From NCBI GenBank assembly GCA_003054495.1, contig CP028514.1:1837501-1901500 (forward strand): a stretch of DNA of 64,000 bases, given 5' to 3'. The notes below the pieces were generated by a model. It saw only the letters and a list, made by a program, of their open reading frames with translations, searched no databases and was not told the origin of the DNA. A program made the translations under genes and the position numbers. The stretch comes from Carboxydocella thermautotrophica (GTDB lineage Bacteria > Bacillota > GCA-003054495 > Carboxydocellales > Carboxydocellaceae). Shown here piece after piece: positions 1-7,373 of this stretch (positions are counted from its first letter, which is position 1; each line of letters starts with the position of its first letter).

Positions 1-695
1 TCAATCAAAAAACTTGACAAAGGAAGAATAGCATCATAGTTCTGCACCGATTGCCGATTTAGTTTTGTTTTAAAGTCTGTTCTGGAACTTACCGCTATGG
101 TTTTTATTACTATCCCTAAATCTTTAGCCGTATTTTGAACTATTTTCAAACTGGTATAACCGGGAGGAACGTTAGGATCGTAGATAACAATAACTTTCTG
201 CACATAAGGTAACAGTTTCTTTAATAATTCCAATCTTTTCCCGGCCAGCTCAGCATGATAATTATCCACACCGGTAATTTGTGCTCCCGGGTCAATAAAG
301 CTTTTTACTATACCTCGTTGTACCGTAGAAGCAGCTCCAATAAAAACAATGGGAATGTTCTGATTCTCAGCTGCTATTTTCAGGGCATCAGCTTCCACAC
401 CCCCGGTTGCTACCAGCACATCCGGCTTCTCATGTACTAACTTCCGGGCCAAAGGCAAGAGCTGTTCCCGCTCACCCTGAGCATTTAAAATTATATAGGT
501 AACGTCTTTTCCCTCGGTAATTCCCAGGTCAGCTAAACCTTGCTTAAAGCCAACGATTTTTTCCGCTTTAGCATTGCTGGCAGCCAGGATACCGACAGAC
601 CATTTGGTCGGCTCAGTTTTTGAAGCAATTTGACAGCCCAAAATAACAATAATTCCTGTTAGCAACATCAAAATATAAATAGCCTTTTTTCCCAT
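1..695 (-). CDS. ABC transporter substrate-binding lipoprotein, 3' end outside the window
   Basis: This is an open frame from an ATG at 695 to the window edge, about 231 codons, with the C-terminus missing. The N-terminus is a lipoprotein signal: MGKK, a hydrophobic stretch, then lipobox ILGC, so the protein is probably anchored outside the membrane. The body matches the ABC_sub_bind (TrpX/YtfQ-like) family: a WSVGILAA opening, KPDVLVATGG, IPIVFIGAAS and VIVIYDPNVPPG, typical of periplasmic-binding-protein type I folds. Family members feed amino acids or other small molecules to an ABC permease. The permease and ATPase are not in the window and would lie beyond position 1. The substrate cannot be inferred. 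A GAGGTG ribosome binding site precedes the ATG. Confidence 0.85.
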   Translation of the reverse strand, partial: MGKKAIYILMLLTGIIVILGCQIASKTEPTKWSVGILAASNAKAEKIVGFKQGLADLGITEGKDVTYIILNAQGEREQLLPLARKLVHEKPDVLVATGGVEADALKIAAENQNIPIVFIGAASTVQRGIVKSFIDPGAQITGVDNYHAELAGKRLELLKKLLPYVQKVIVIYDPNVPPGYTSLKIVQNTAKDLGIVIKTIAVSSRTDFKTKLNRQSVQNYDAILPLSSFLI

Positions 696-818
696 TTTAT
701 ACACCTCAATCTAAGAAATTCCATTTTTTAAATAGCGCTGACTGCCCTTATTGTTTCCAGAAAAAGATTTTCTACATTATTATTAAAAATCCTTTAAAAT
801 CAGTGATTCAATATAACT

Positions 819-847
819 TTGACTAATATCAGCTAAAAGATTACAAT
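819..847 (+). promoter_or_regulatory. Sigma-A type promoter of selD
   Basis: A -35 TTGACT (819-824) and a -10 TACAAT (842-847) are separated by 17 bp. The site lies about 35 bp upstream of the selD start and fits the housekeeping consensus at 5/6 in each box. Confidence 0.7.
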
Positions 848-880
848 ATAACTTAAGAATTCCGGAAAGGAGTGATCGTA

Positions 881-1927
881 ATGTCCGCAGAAACAGTTAA
901 GCTGACCAAACTGGCTGCCTGCGCCGGCTGAGCGGCCAAGCTCAGTCCTCAGGACCTGGCGCAGGTACTGCGCCATTTACCGCAAATAAATGACCCCAAT
1001 GTCCTGGTTGGCACCAATACCGCCGATGATGCCGCTGTTTATCGTATCAATGAGGAGCTGGCGATAGTCCAGACTGTCGACTTTTTCACACCCGTAGTGG
1101 ATGACCCCTATACTTTCGGTCTGATTGCCGCAGCCAATTCCCTCAGTGACATCTATGCCATGGGCGGTCAGCCTCTCTTTGCCCTGAATGTGGTAGGCTT
1201 CCCGGAAAAAAGGTTGCCTATGGAAGTCCTGGGCGATATCCTGCGCGGCGGTGCAGATAAAGCCGCTGAAGCAGGTATTAGCATTGTAGGCGGCCACACT
1301 GTTTCGGACCAGGAGCCCAAATACGGTCTGGTTGTCACCGGGATAATTCATCCCGACCGGACTGTTACCAATGCCGGCGCCCGACCAGGAGATGTTCTCT
1401 ATCTCACCAAACCCCTCGGCCTTGGTATTATCACCACTGCCCACAAGCGGGATCTGGTTCCTCCCCCCATCCTCGCTGAAGCCGTAGAAGTGATGGGGAC
1501 TTTGAATAAGGCTGCCGCAGACGCAATGGTGAAAGTAGGAGTCCACGCCTGTACTGACATCACCGGCTTCGGTTTCCTCGGCCACCTCTTTGAAATGATG
1601 GCAGGCAGTGGCACAGGAGCCGAAATCGAAGTCAGCCAGGTTCCAGTTTTGGAAGCTGCCTGGGCTTTTGCCAGCCAGGGAGTAGTACCGGGTGGCACCC
1701 GTAAAAATCTGGCCTACTTGCAGGATAATTTACAGCTGGATGGAGATTTCAGCGAAGATACCCTGCTGGTGCTGGCCGATGCTCAGACTTCGGGCGGACT
1801 GCTCATCGCTGTAGCCCCGGAAAAAGCTGAACAGCTGGAGCAGGAACTGGCTGCCGCCGGAGTAGCCACAATCGCTCGTATTGGCGAGGTAATAGAAGCA
1901 GAAGCGGGAACCATCATTTTGCGGTAA
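881..1927 (+). CDS. selD: Selenide, water dikinase containing selenocysteine (UGA codon 17)
   Basis: SelD makes selenophosphate from selenide and ATP, the selenium donor for Sec-tRNA. The ATG at 881 follows a good GGAAAGGAG site. The frame meets TGA at 929-931 (codon 17) and continues without another stop to 1927, giving 348 residues, the normal length of the family. Residues 14-20 read C-A-G-U-A-A-K, which places Sec at the position of the catalytic Cys17 of E. coli SelD and Lys at 20. The Walker-like and AIR-synthase regions follow (TNTADDAAVY, DIYAMGGQPLFALN, GGHTVSDQEPKYG, TDITGFGFLGH). The gene starting at the next ATG (1097) would lack the catalytic segment. It is a single-gene unit between its own promoter and a terminator. 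Confidence 0.95.
929..966 (+). promoter_or_regulatory. Sec UGA and candidate bacterial SECIS of selD
   Basis: The UGA is at 929-931. Downstream, ACCTG (954-958) can pair with CAGGT (962-966) around a GCG loop whose first G lies 28 nt after the UGA, inside the 16-37 nt range reported for bacterial SECIS elements. An alternative fold pairs 935-938 with 957-960 and 945-948 with 952-955. Which one SelB would bind cannot be decided by eye. Confidence 0.5.
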
Positions 1928-1930
1928 AAA

Positions 1931-1954
1931 AAGGAGGGGCTTTCGCCCTTCCTT
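1931..1954. terminator. Bidirectional terminator between selD and the metallopeptidase gene
   Basis: The stem AAGGAGGG / CCCTTCCTT sits between the convergent genes. It has a run of seven T on the minus strand and a shorter TTTT on the plus strand, so it can end both transcripts. Confidence 0.8.
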
Positions 1955-2629
1955 TTACATTAACTCCAGTAGCAGCTGGTTTTCCCGTAACCATTGCTTT
2001 TGTTCCTTATAATCAGGCATTATTTCCCCCACGCGTGCCCAGAACTGACGGGAATGATTCATAAATTCTATATGTACCAGCTCATGCACCACCACATAGT
2101 CAATTACCCGTAAAGGTGCCATAATGAGGCGCCAGGTAAAATTCAGGTTACCTCCGGAACTGCAGGAACCCCAGCGTTTCCTGGCCCCGGTTATTTTAAT
2201 AGAATTAAATTTTATTCCTGTCAGCTGTGAATAATACTCAGCCCTTGCTGGCAGAAGCTTTTTGGACTGTTCTTTATACCACTGTTTTAGCAACTCAGCG
2301 GCTCGTTCCTGCTGGTCTTGCGGAAAATAGAGCTTATAATCGTGCAAAAAGATATTCTCACAGCTATCTGTGATCGAGAAAATGTATTTTTCCCCCAGAT
2401 ACCAGAGCTCATCCCCTGTTTTAAATTGCAATGGTTGATAAAGTTTTTGCTTCAGTTCAATTTCCTGCAGTTTTTCTCTTATCCATTTTTCTTTGTTCTG
2501 TACCAGATCTTTAATAATCTTTAATGGCAGCCTTTTAGGTGCCCTAATGATAAGGCTACTATCTGGCGCTATTTCAACAGCGATAGTTTTCCGATTAGAG
2601 CGTATAATTTTCTTGATTTCTATCTGCAT
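1955..2629 (-). CDS. YgjP-type (DUF45) M48-like zinc metallopeptidase
   Basis: This 224-residue soluble protein has the HELVH zinc motif in the context DYVVVHELVHIEF. A further His follows in NHSRQFW, as in the YgjP/DUF45 (SprT-like gluzincin) family. The segment GARKRWGSCSSGGNLNFTW just before it is the usual conserved block of this family. There is no signal peptide, so it is probably cytoplasmic. The physiological substrate of bacterial YgjP proteins is poorly known. The gene has its own promoter and is not in an operon with the neighbouring minus-strand transporter, since a terminator separates them. Confidence 0.88.
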   Translation of the reverse strand: MQIEIKKIIRSNRKTIAVEIAPDSSLIIRAPKRLPLKIIKDLVQNKEKWIREKLQEIELKQKLYQPLQFKTGDELWYLGEKYIFSITDSCENIFLHDYKLYFPQDQQERAAELLKQWYKEQSKKLLPARAEYYSQLTGIKFNSIKITGARKRWGSCSSGGNLNFTWRLIMAPLRVIDYVVVHELVHIEFMNHSRQFWARVGEIMPDYKEQKQWLRENQLLLELM

Positions 2630-2658
2630 TGTCTACTCTCCCCCATTAAGTTGAATCC

Positions 2659-2687
2659 ATTATAACAAAAAAGGAGTAAACCGCCAA
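2659..2687 (-). promoter_or_regulatory. Promoter of the YgjP-like gene
   Basis: On the minus strand, TTGGCG (2682-2687) and TATAAT (2659-2664) are separated by 17 bp. The -35 box lies within the loop region of the preceding terminator, so terminator and promoter overlap. Confidence 0.55.
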
Positions 2688-2705
2688 TTATCGGGGCTAC
2701 TCCTT
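2671..2705 (-). terminator. Rho-independent terminator upstream of the YgjP-like gene
   Basis: The stem AAGGAGTA / TACTCCTT has an inner GCC / GGC helix and is followed by TTTTTT on the minus strand. It insulates the metallopeptidase gene from the transporter operon. Confidence 0.75.
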
Positions 2706-2803
2706 AACAAGTTTTTCCATCAATCAGTTTTCCATCTTCTGAAAAGCCTTCATCACCGGAATCAGACGCCTTAAAAACAGTATGTTTATGCTGAGAAAAA
2801 TTG

Positions 2804-2826
2804 CAGGGGGTGAATTTCACCCCCCT
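2804..2826 (-). terminator. Terminator at the end of the GDT1-family transporter gene
   Basis: A GC-rich hairpin CAGGGGGTGAA / TTCACCCCCCTG lies a few bases past the stop codon and is followed by GCAATTTTT on the minus strand. The 2706-2803 stretch between the two terminators shows no gene. Confidence 0.7.
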
Positions 2827-2832
2827 GAGCTT

Positions 2833-3477
2833 TTATACACGAACAGGCCGATACAAATACCATACATAACCCACAACCAGTATAGTGGTCAGGGCTAGTG
2901 CCGCCAGGCGCATTCCCGGCACAGCAATAGTTTGCCAGATACCAAGATAACCGAAGAGAATAAATATTCCAGCTGAAACCAGCTTGATCAATCGCTCCGG
3001 TAATTGCTTGCCCAGTACTACCCCGACCAGAATCCCGATAATATTGGAAATCATCATGCCGGTAGTGGTGCCCAACCAAACTCCTAACAAGTTCTGGTAT
3101 TTCGCAGCCAGGGCCACTGTGGCCAGCTGGGTTTTATCCCCCATTTCGGCAATAAAAAAAGCAATGGTCACCGTCCAGAAAGGGCTGAAATATTCCTTTT
3201 CCGCCTCCCCTTCCAGCGTATCACCACGAATGGTCCAGAGGCCAAAGATGACGAAAGAAATAGCTGCGGCCAGCTGGATATAGTGCATGGGAATAAAACG
3301 GGTCAGATATTCACCGGCTGCTACCGCCAGTAAATGATTGAGCAAAGTGGCTACCAGCACTCCAGCCAGAACGATACGGGCTCTATATTTAGTGGCAAAG
3401 GCCATGCCCAGCAACTGGGTTTTATCCCCCATTTCTGCCAGCACAACAAAGATAGTAGCTGCAATAAATGCCGTCAT
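2833..3477 (-). CDS. GDT1/TMEM165 (UPF0016) family cation transporter
   Basis: This 214-residue membrane protein has about six transmembrane segments in two homologous halves. Each half carries the family signature E-M-G-D-K-T-Q: LAEMGDKTQLL near residue 16 and IAEMGDKTQLA near residue 110. Family members export Mn2+ or exchange Ca2+/Mn2+ for protons, and the acidic motifs form the cation site. The bacterial relatives studied are manganese exporters, so manganese homeostasis is the best guess. Its ATG overlaps the stop of the upstream radical-SAM gene by four bases (ATGA type), so the two are translationally coupled. Confidence 0.88.
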   Translation of the reverse strand: MTAFIAATIFVVLAEMGDKTQLLGMAFATKYRARIVLAGVLVATLLNHLLAVAAGEYLTRFIPMHYIQLAAAISFVIFGLWTIRGDTLEGEAEKEYFSPFWTVTIAFFIAEMGDKTQLATVALAAKYQNLLGVWLGTTTGMMISNIIGILVGVVLGKQLPERLIKLVSAGIFILFGYLGIWQTIAVPGMRLAALALTTILVVGYVWYLYRPVRV

Positions 3478-4628
3478 ATTTCATCCTCCTGACTTATGAT
3501 TCGGCTCCAGCGCCGGTAATCCTTCAATTTCCAGGCTCCCCCTCCGGCCAGTTCCGGCAGCCCGCAAACAGGTTGCTGGCAGGTTAAGCAAGCTCCATCA
3601 CAGGCTACCGGTTCAAAGTGCTGCCCACGGCGGATATAGATTGGAATATCGATGCCTTCGCAATTACGGGTAGTGGCAAACTCCCGATTTAACCCCTGGC
3701 CATCAGGCCGATATTCCATACAGAGAGCGAAACTGAGGCCATGCTTCAAGGCCGCTTTTTTTACCCTGTTGAAAAGTTCCCGACGATAGCCCAGATCAGC
3801 GTGCCAGCTGGCACCAATTCGCTCATTATAGAGGCGAGCCCAGTATTGGGCCAAATCGGGCCAGGACAGCTCTATCCATTGCCAAATCCGGTTTTTCAAG
3901 GCCAAAGGAATGTCCAGGCAGGAAGCTACCAGGTGACTGGCACCAGCAGCTCTGGCTACCTGACAGAGCTCCTCTATCATTTCCTGGTCATCAGTAAGGC
4001 CCGGTAAAATTGGGTCCAGCCGTACTACCGCAAATAGCCCTGCTTCCCGAATTCGTCGCAGATTGTCCAGTAAAACTGGCACCGGTGCTCCACCGGGTAC
4101 CAGTTTGCGCCGTAAATCCTCATCCGGGGTGAGGAGAGAAACCTGGCCAAAACAATGCTGTTGCTTACTCATCCAGGCCAGGGATTCATCGGTAACCTGG
4201 TTTTTGGTAATGAATTCAATCGGTAGATTGCGCTCTACAAAAACCCGGATGATTTTCTCCGATAGTTTATACACCCGATTCAGGGGCTGAAAAGGATCAG
4301 TTACCGGGGAAAGGTAACCACAGGCAGCCACCTGCAAGGAGTCCAGCTGCCTGGCCACTATCCGGTCGAAATCCTGGCAAACCGTGACCACCCGTTGTGT
4401 AGCATAAAGGTGGAAGTAGCCCCAGAAACTATGGGCATAACAATAAGGACAATCATGAGTACAGCCATTATAGGGATTAATCAACATTCGCTCGGCTGTA
4501 CATTCCCTTTTCCCCGGCCACCATCCATGTAAGTCTTTTTTGCTGTCTACCAGGATATGGGGTACAGGAGCAGGGATGACAGGATATTCATATTCAGCCT
4601 TGCCTTTTTTCATTCTGATGTATGCCAT
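3474..4628 (-). CDS. Radical SAM protein of the SPL (SplB, COG1533) family
   Basis: This 384-residue protein has the radical-SAM cluster motif C-T-H-D-C-P-Y-C at Cys56, Cys60 and Cys63. The flanking sequence NPYNGCTHDCPYCYAHSFWG is typical of COG1533 proteins related to spore photoproduct lyase. A second cysteine group (C343, C347, C350, C355) near the C-terminus could hold another Fe-S cluster. Genuine SplB repairs the spore photoproduct in germinating spores. This protein aligns with the broader SPL-like family, whose substrates are mostly unknown, and I would not call it SplB. It is translationally coupled to the GDT1-like transporter. Confidence 0.82.
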   Translation of the reverse strand: MAYIRMKKGKAEYEYPVIPAPVPHILVDSKKDLHGWWPGKRECTAERMLINPYNGCTHDCPYCYAHSFWGYFHLYATQRVVTVCQDFDRIVARQLDSLQVAACGYLSPVTDPFQPLNRVYKLSEKIIRVFVERNLPIEFITKNQVTDESLAWMSKQQHCFGQVSLLTPDEDLRRKLVPGGAPVPVLLDNLRRIREAGLFAVVRLDPILPGLTDDQEMIEELCQVARAAGASHLVASCLDIPLALKNRIWQWIELSWPDLAQYWARLYNERIGASWHADLGYRRELFNRVKKAALKHGLSFALCMEYRPDGQGLNREFATTRNCEGIDIPIYIRRGQHFEPVACDGACLTCQQPVCGLPELAGGGAWKLKDYRRWSRIISQEDEI

Positions 4629-4649
4629 TGTCTTTCACCATAAAAAATT

Positions 4650-4672
4650 CCGGGTACCCTTATTGTACCCGG
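4650..4672 (-). terminator. Hairpin with T-run just upstream of the radical-SAM gene
   Basis: The stem CCGGGTAC / GTACCCGG is followed by AATTTTTT on the minus strand and ends about 20 bp before the SPL-like start codon. It may be a back-up terminator for the purine operon or a leader attenuator for the gene that follows. Confidence 0.65.
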
Positions 4673-4766
4673 GGTCAGTATTTTTAGCAAGTTTTATGGT
4701 CAGCTGCCTGTTCTAATACTTTCCGCAGCTTAGCGCTTGTAACTATCGTAACATAAAGACAAAAAA

Positions 4767-4786
4767 GACAACCCAGCCAGGTTGCC
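4767..4786 (-). terminator. Terminator of the nup-xpt operon
   Basis: The stem GGCAACC / GGGTTGTC is followed by TTTTTTG, immediately downstream of the xpt stop codon at 4789. The 4673-4766 stretch between the two hairpins shows no gene. Confidence 0.75.
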
Positions 4787-4788
4787 TC

Positions 4789-5364
4789 TTAAACAAACTC
4801 CACACCCTTTTCCGTAAACGCCCCAATCCTGGCCAGCGCCTCCACCCGGATGCCAGCCTCGCGCAGCTCCTTGCCCCCGGGCTGGAAGGCCTTCTCCACC
4901 ACAACTCCCACTCCCACCAGGGATGCCCCGGCCTGCTCCACCAGGGACACCAGCGCTTTCGCTGCCGCCCCTTGAGCCAGAAAATCATCGATAATCAGCA
5001 CCCTGTCCTCAGCGGTCAGATAGCGCCGGGAAACGCAGACCGACACCTGCTCCTGTTTGGTGAAGGAAAAGGCCTCCGCCGCATAAACCTCCTCCACCAG
5101 GGTACTGGGCTGCTTCTTCTTGGCAAACAGCACCGGCACCCCTAGCTCCAGGCCGACCATCACGGCCACGGCAATGCCGGAAGCCTCCACCGTCAGGATC
5201 TTGGTCACCCCATCCGGGCGAAAGCGCCGGGCAAACTCCCGCCCCAGCTCCAGCAGCAACTGCGGATCCAGCTGATGATTGAGAAAGGAATCCACCTTCA
5301 GGATATTGTTGCCGATCAGTAAACCATCCTCCCGAATCCTCTGTTTCAATAGCTCCACGTCCAC
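4789..5364 (-). CDS. xpt: Xanthine phosphoribosyltransferase
   Basis: This 191-residue type I phosphoribosyltransferase converts xanthine and PRPP to XMP in purine salvage. The opening MDVELLKQRIREDG, the FLNHQLDP segment and the PRPP loop VLIIDDFLAQGAA match Bacillus Xpt, as does the length. It starts 12 bp after the preceding permease stop and ends the operon. Purine nucleosides imported by the transporter would be cleaved and their bases salvaged here. The guanine riboswitch at the head of the operon is the same type that controls xpt-pbuX in Bacillus subtilis. Confidence 0.93.
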   Translation of the reverse strand: MDVELLKQRIREDGLLIGNNILKVDSFLNHQLDPQLLLELGREFARRFRPDGVTKILTVEASGIAVAVMVGLELGVPVLFAKKKQPSTLVEEVYAAEAFSFTKQEQVSVCVSRRYLTAEDRVLIIDDFLAQGAAAKALVSLVEQAGASLVGVGVVVEKAFQPGGKELREAGIRVEALARIGAFTEKGVEFV

Positions 5365-5376
5365 GTCATCCTTCCA

Positions 5377-6312
5377 TCAGCGTTCTTCCCGGTGATAGGG
5401 CAATCCCAGGGCCCCCGGTGTAGCCACCCGCCTGGTTTTCGTCTCCCGGGTGACCAGAATCAACACCAGGATAGTTAATAAATAGGGCAACATCTTGAGA
5501 AAAAAGGGCGACACTGCAATATTCAGGGTCTGCAGCCGGAATCCCAGCGCATCCACACCGCCGAAAAGATAAGCTCCCAGCATAGCCTTGAAGGGGTCCC
5601 ACATAGCGAAGATCACCAGCGCCACTGCAATCCAGCCCCGGCCGGCGGTCATGTTTTCCAGCCAGCTGGGAGCATAGGCCAGGGAAATATAGGCCCCGCC
5701 TGCTCCCGCCAGCATTCCGCCCCCGATAACCGCCAGATAGCGGGTAAGGGAAACACTGATCCCGGCCGCATCAGCCGCAGCGGGATTTTCCCCTACTGCC
5801 CGCAGCTGTAGTCCCCAGCGAGTCCGGTACAGGAGCCAGGCCATTAAGGGTACCAGGCCAAAACTGAGATAAATCAGGGGATCGTGGTTGAAGAAGATTG
5901 GTCCCAGCCAGGGCAGCTGACTCAGGCCAGGCACAGGCACGGGTTGAAAAGTCTGCCTGAGAGGAATCCCCACCAGAGTTTTGCCCAGATAGCTGCTTAG
6001 ACCAGTGCCGAAGATGGTAAGGGCCAGGCCGCTGACTACCTGGTTCGCCTTCAGAGTAACCGTGAGGAAAGCATGGACCAGGGCCCCTGCTCCTCCGGCC
6101 AGCAGGGCTGCGCCAAAGCCCAGCCAGAGGTTGTCGGTATGCAGGGCTACAGTAAAACCGCTCACAGCCCCCAGCAACATCATCCCTTCTACCCCCAGAT
6201 TCAGGACCCCGGCCCGTTCCGCCAGAATCTCCCCCAGGGCAGCCAGGAGAATAGGGGTGCCGGCGGTAATAGCTGTGGCCAGGATAGCGATCACTACACT
6301 CTGGTCGGTCAT
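5377..6312 (-). CDS. nupQ: Purine nucleoside ABC transporter permease (NupQ/YufQ type)
   Basis: This 311-residue polytopic permease of the BPD_transp_2 family has conserved stretches LAALGEILAERAGVLNLGVEG and GENPAAADAAGISV, both signatures of the inner-membrane subunits that pair with BMP-type nucleoside binding proteins. It overlaps the preceding permease gene by four bases (ATGA). With the other permease, the double ATPase and the lipoprotein it would form a NupNOPQ-like guanosine/purine nucleoside importer. The substrate is inferred from the riboswitch and the xpt linkage. Confidence 0.85.
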   Translation of the reverse strand: MTDQSVVIAILATAITAGTPILLAALGEILAERAGVLNLGVEGMMLLGAVSGFTVALHTDNLWLGFGAALLAGGAGALVHAFLTVTLKANQVVSGLALTIFGTGLSSYLGKTLVGIPLRQTFQPVPVPGLSQLPWLGPIFFNHDPLIYLSFGLVPLMAWLLYRTRWGLQLRAVGENPAAADAAGISVSLTRYLAVIGGGMLAGAGGAYISLAYAPSWLENMTAGRGWIAVALVIFAMWDPFKAMLGAYLFGGVDALGFRLQTLNIAVSPFFLKMLPYLLTILVLILVTRETKTRRVATPGALGLPYHREER

Positions 6313-7373
6313 GCTTTTTTGCCTCCTATCCGCAGGCGGTAGTTAATAAAAATTTCCCCGCCCAGCACAAAGAAAAGAATCAAGCCCTGCAGCATATAGA
6401 CACTGGCAGCAGGTAGGCCCAGGGTTTGCAGGGCATAGCCCCCTGAGAGCAAACCCCCGAACAGAAAGGCCACCAGCAGAATGGCAAAGGGATGCAAGCG
6501 GGCCAGCCAGGCGATAATTATGGCCGAATAGCCATAGCCCGGCGATAGGCCCTGTTGCAAGCGCTGGGTTATGCCAGCCACTTCCGCCATGCCGGCAATA
6601 CCGGCCAGGGCCCCGCTGAAAAACATTGTCAACAGAATAGTTTTTGTTATACTCATTCCGGCATAACGGGCTGCTGCCCGGCTTTCCCCTACTACCTTCA
6701 ACTGGAAACCCCAGGTAGTATAGCGGAAAATCAGGTAGATAAACACTGCGGCCAGCAAAGCCAGCAGAAAACCGGCATGAATCCTGGTATTCCCCAAAGT
6801 GGGCAGAGTCGCCCCCGGGCCAAAGGTGGCAGTCAGGGGGAAGTTAAAGCCTTTAGGGTCTTTCCAGGGCCCAAAGACCAGATAATCCACCCAGAGGATG
6901 GCCACATAATTGAGCATCAGAGTGGTGATGGTTTCATTCACCTGCCAGAGAGCTTTCGGAATAGCGGGCAAGAGGGCCCAGAGGCCTCCGGCCAGCCAGG
7001 CTAAAACCAGCATGGCCGGCAGCAGTTGCCAGCGGGAACCATCAGGAAAATTGAGCGCCACCCAGGTAGCCGCCATGGCTCCCATGTAAAACTGCCCTTC
7101 CGCACCGATATTCCACAATTGCATCCGAAAGGCCAGGGAAACCCCCAGGGCGCACAGAGCCAGCGGGATGGCCTTGACTGTAGTCTCCGCCAGACCGAAG
7201 GCTGAACCAAAAGCCCCGCCCAGCATGGCCTGGTAAACCTCCAGGGGAGATTTCCCCGCCAGAGCGATAAAGCAGGCCCCTGCCAGTAGAGCGAGCAGAA
7301 TCGCCACCGCTGGTACTAAAAAAAAGGCTCCAGGCATTGGTGTCAGTCGTTTCTCCAGAGTAATCAGGCGCAC
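6309..7373 (-). CDS. nupP: Purine nucleoside ABC transporter permease (NupP/YufP type)
   Basis: This 354-residue membrane protein of the BPD_transp_2 family is the first of two permease subunits. It has about eight to ten hydrophobic segments and the motif MQLWNIGAEGQFYMGA, followed by VVGESRAAARYAGMS, the conserved coupling region of BMP-family nucleoside transporters. Its start lies inside the 3' end of the ATPase gene (overlap 10 bp), so subunit synthesis is probably coupled. Confidence 0.85.
   Translation of the reverse strand: MRLITLEKRLTPMPGAFFLVPAVAILLALLAGACFIALAGKSPLEVYQAMLGGAFGSAFGLAETTVKAIPLALCALGVSLAFRMQLWNIGAEGQFYMGAMAATWVALNFPDGSRWQLLPAMLVLAWLAGGLWALLPAIPKALWQVNETITTLMLNYVAILWVDYLVFGPWKDPKGFNFPLTATFGPGATLPTLGNTRIHAGFLLALLAAVFIYLIFRYTTWGFQLKVVGESRAAARYAGMSITKTILLTMFFSGALAGIAGMAEVAGITQRLQQGLSPGYGYSAIIIAWLARLHPFAILLVAFLFGGLLSGGYALQTLGLPAASVYMLQGLILFFVLGGEIFINYRLRIGGKKA

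Noticed and set aside
1097-1927. selD beginning at the ATG at 1097
   Set aside because: It would lack the catalytic loop; the in-frame ATG at 881 with a good ribosome binding site and a Sec codon explains the full-length protein.
3474-4628. Assignment as spore photoproduct lyase SplB
   Set aside because: The radical-SAM motif fits the broad COG1533 family, but nothing specific to DNA photoproduct repair could be recognised and the neighbour is a cation transporter.
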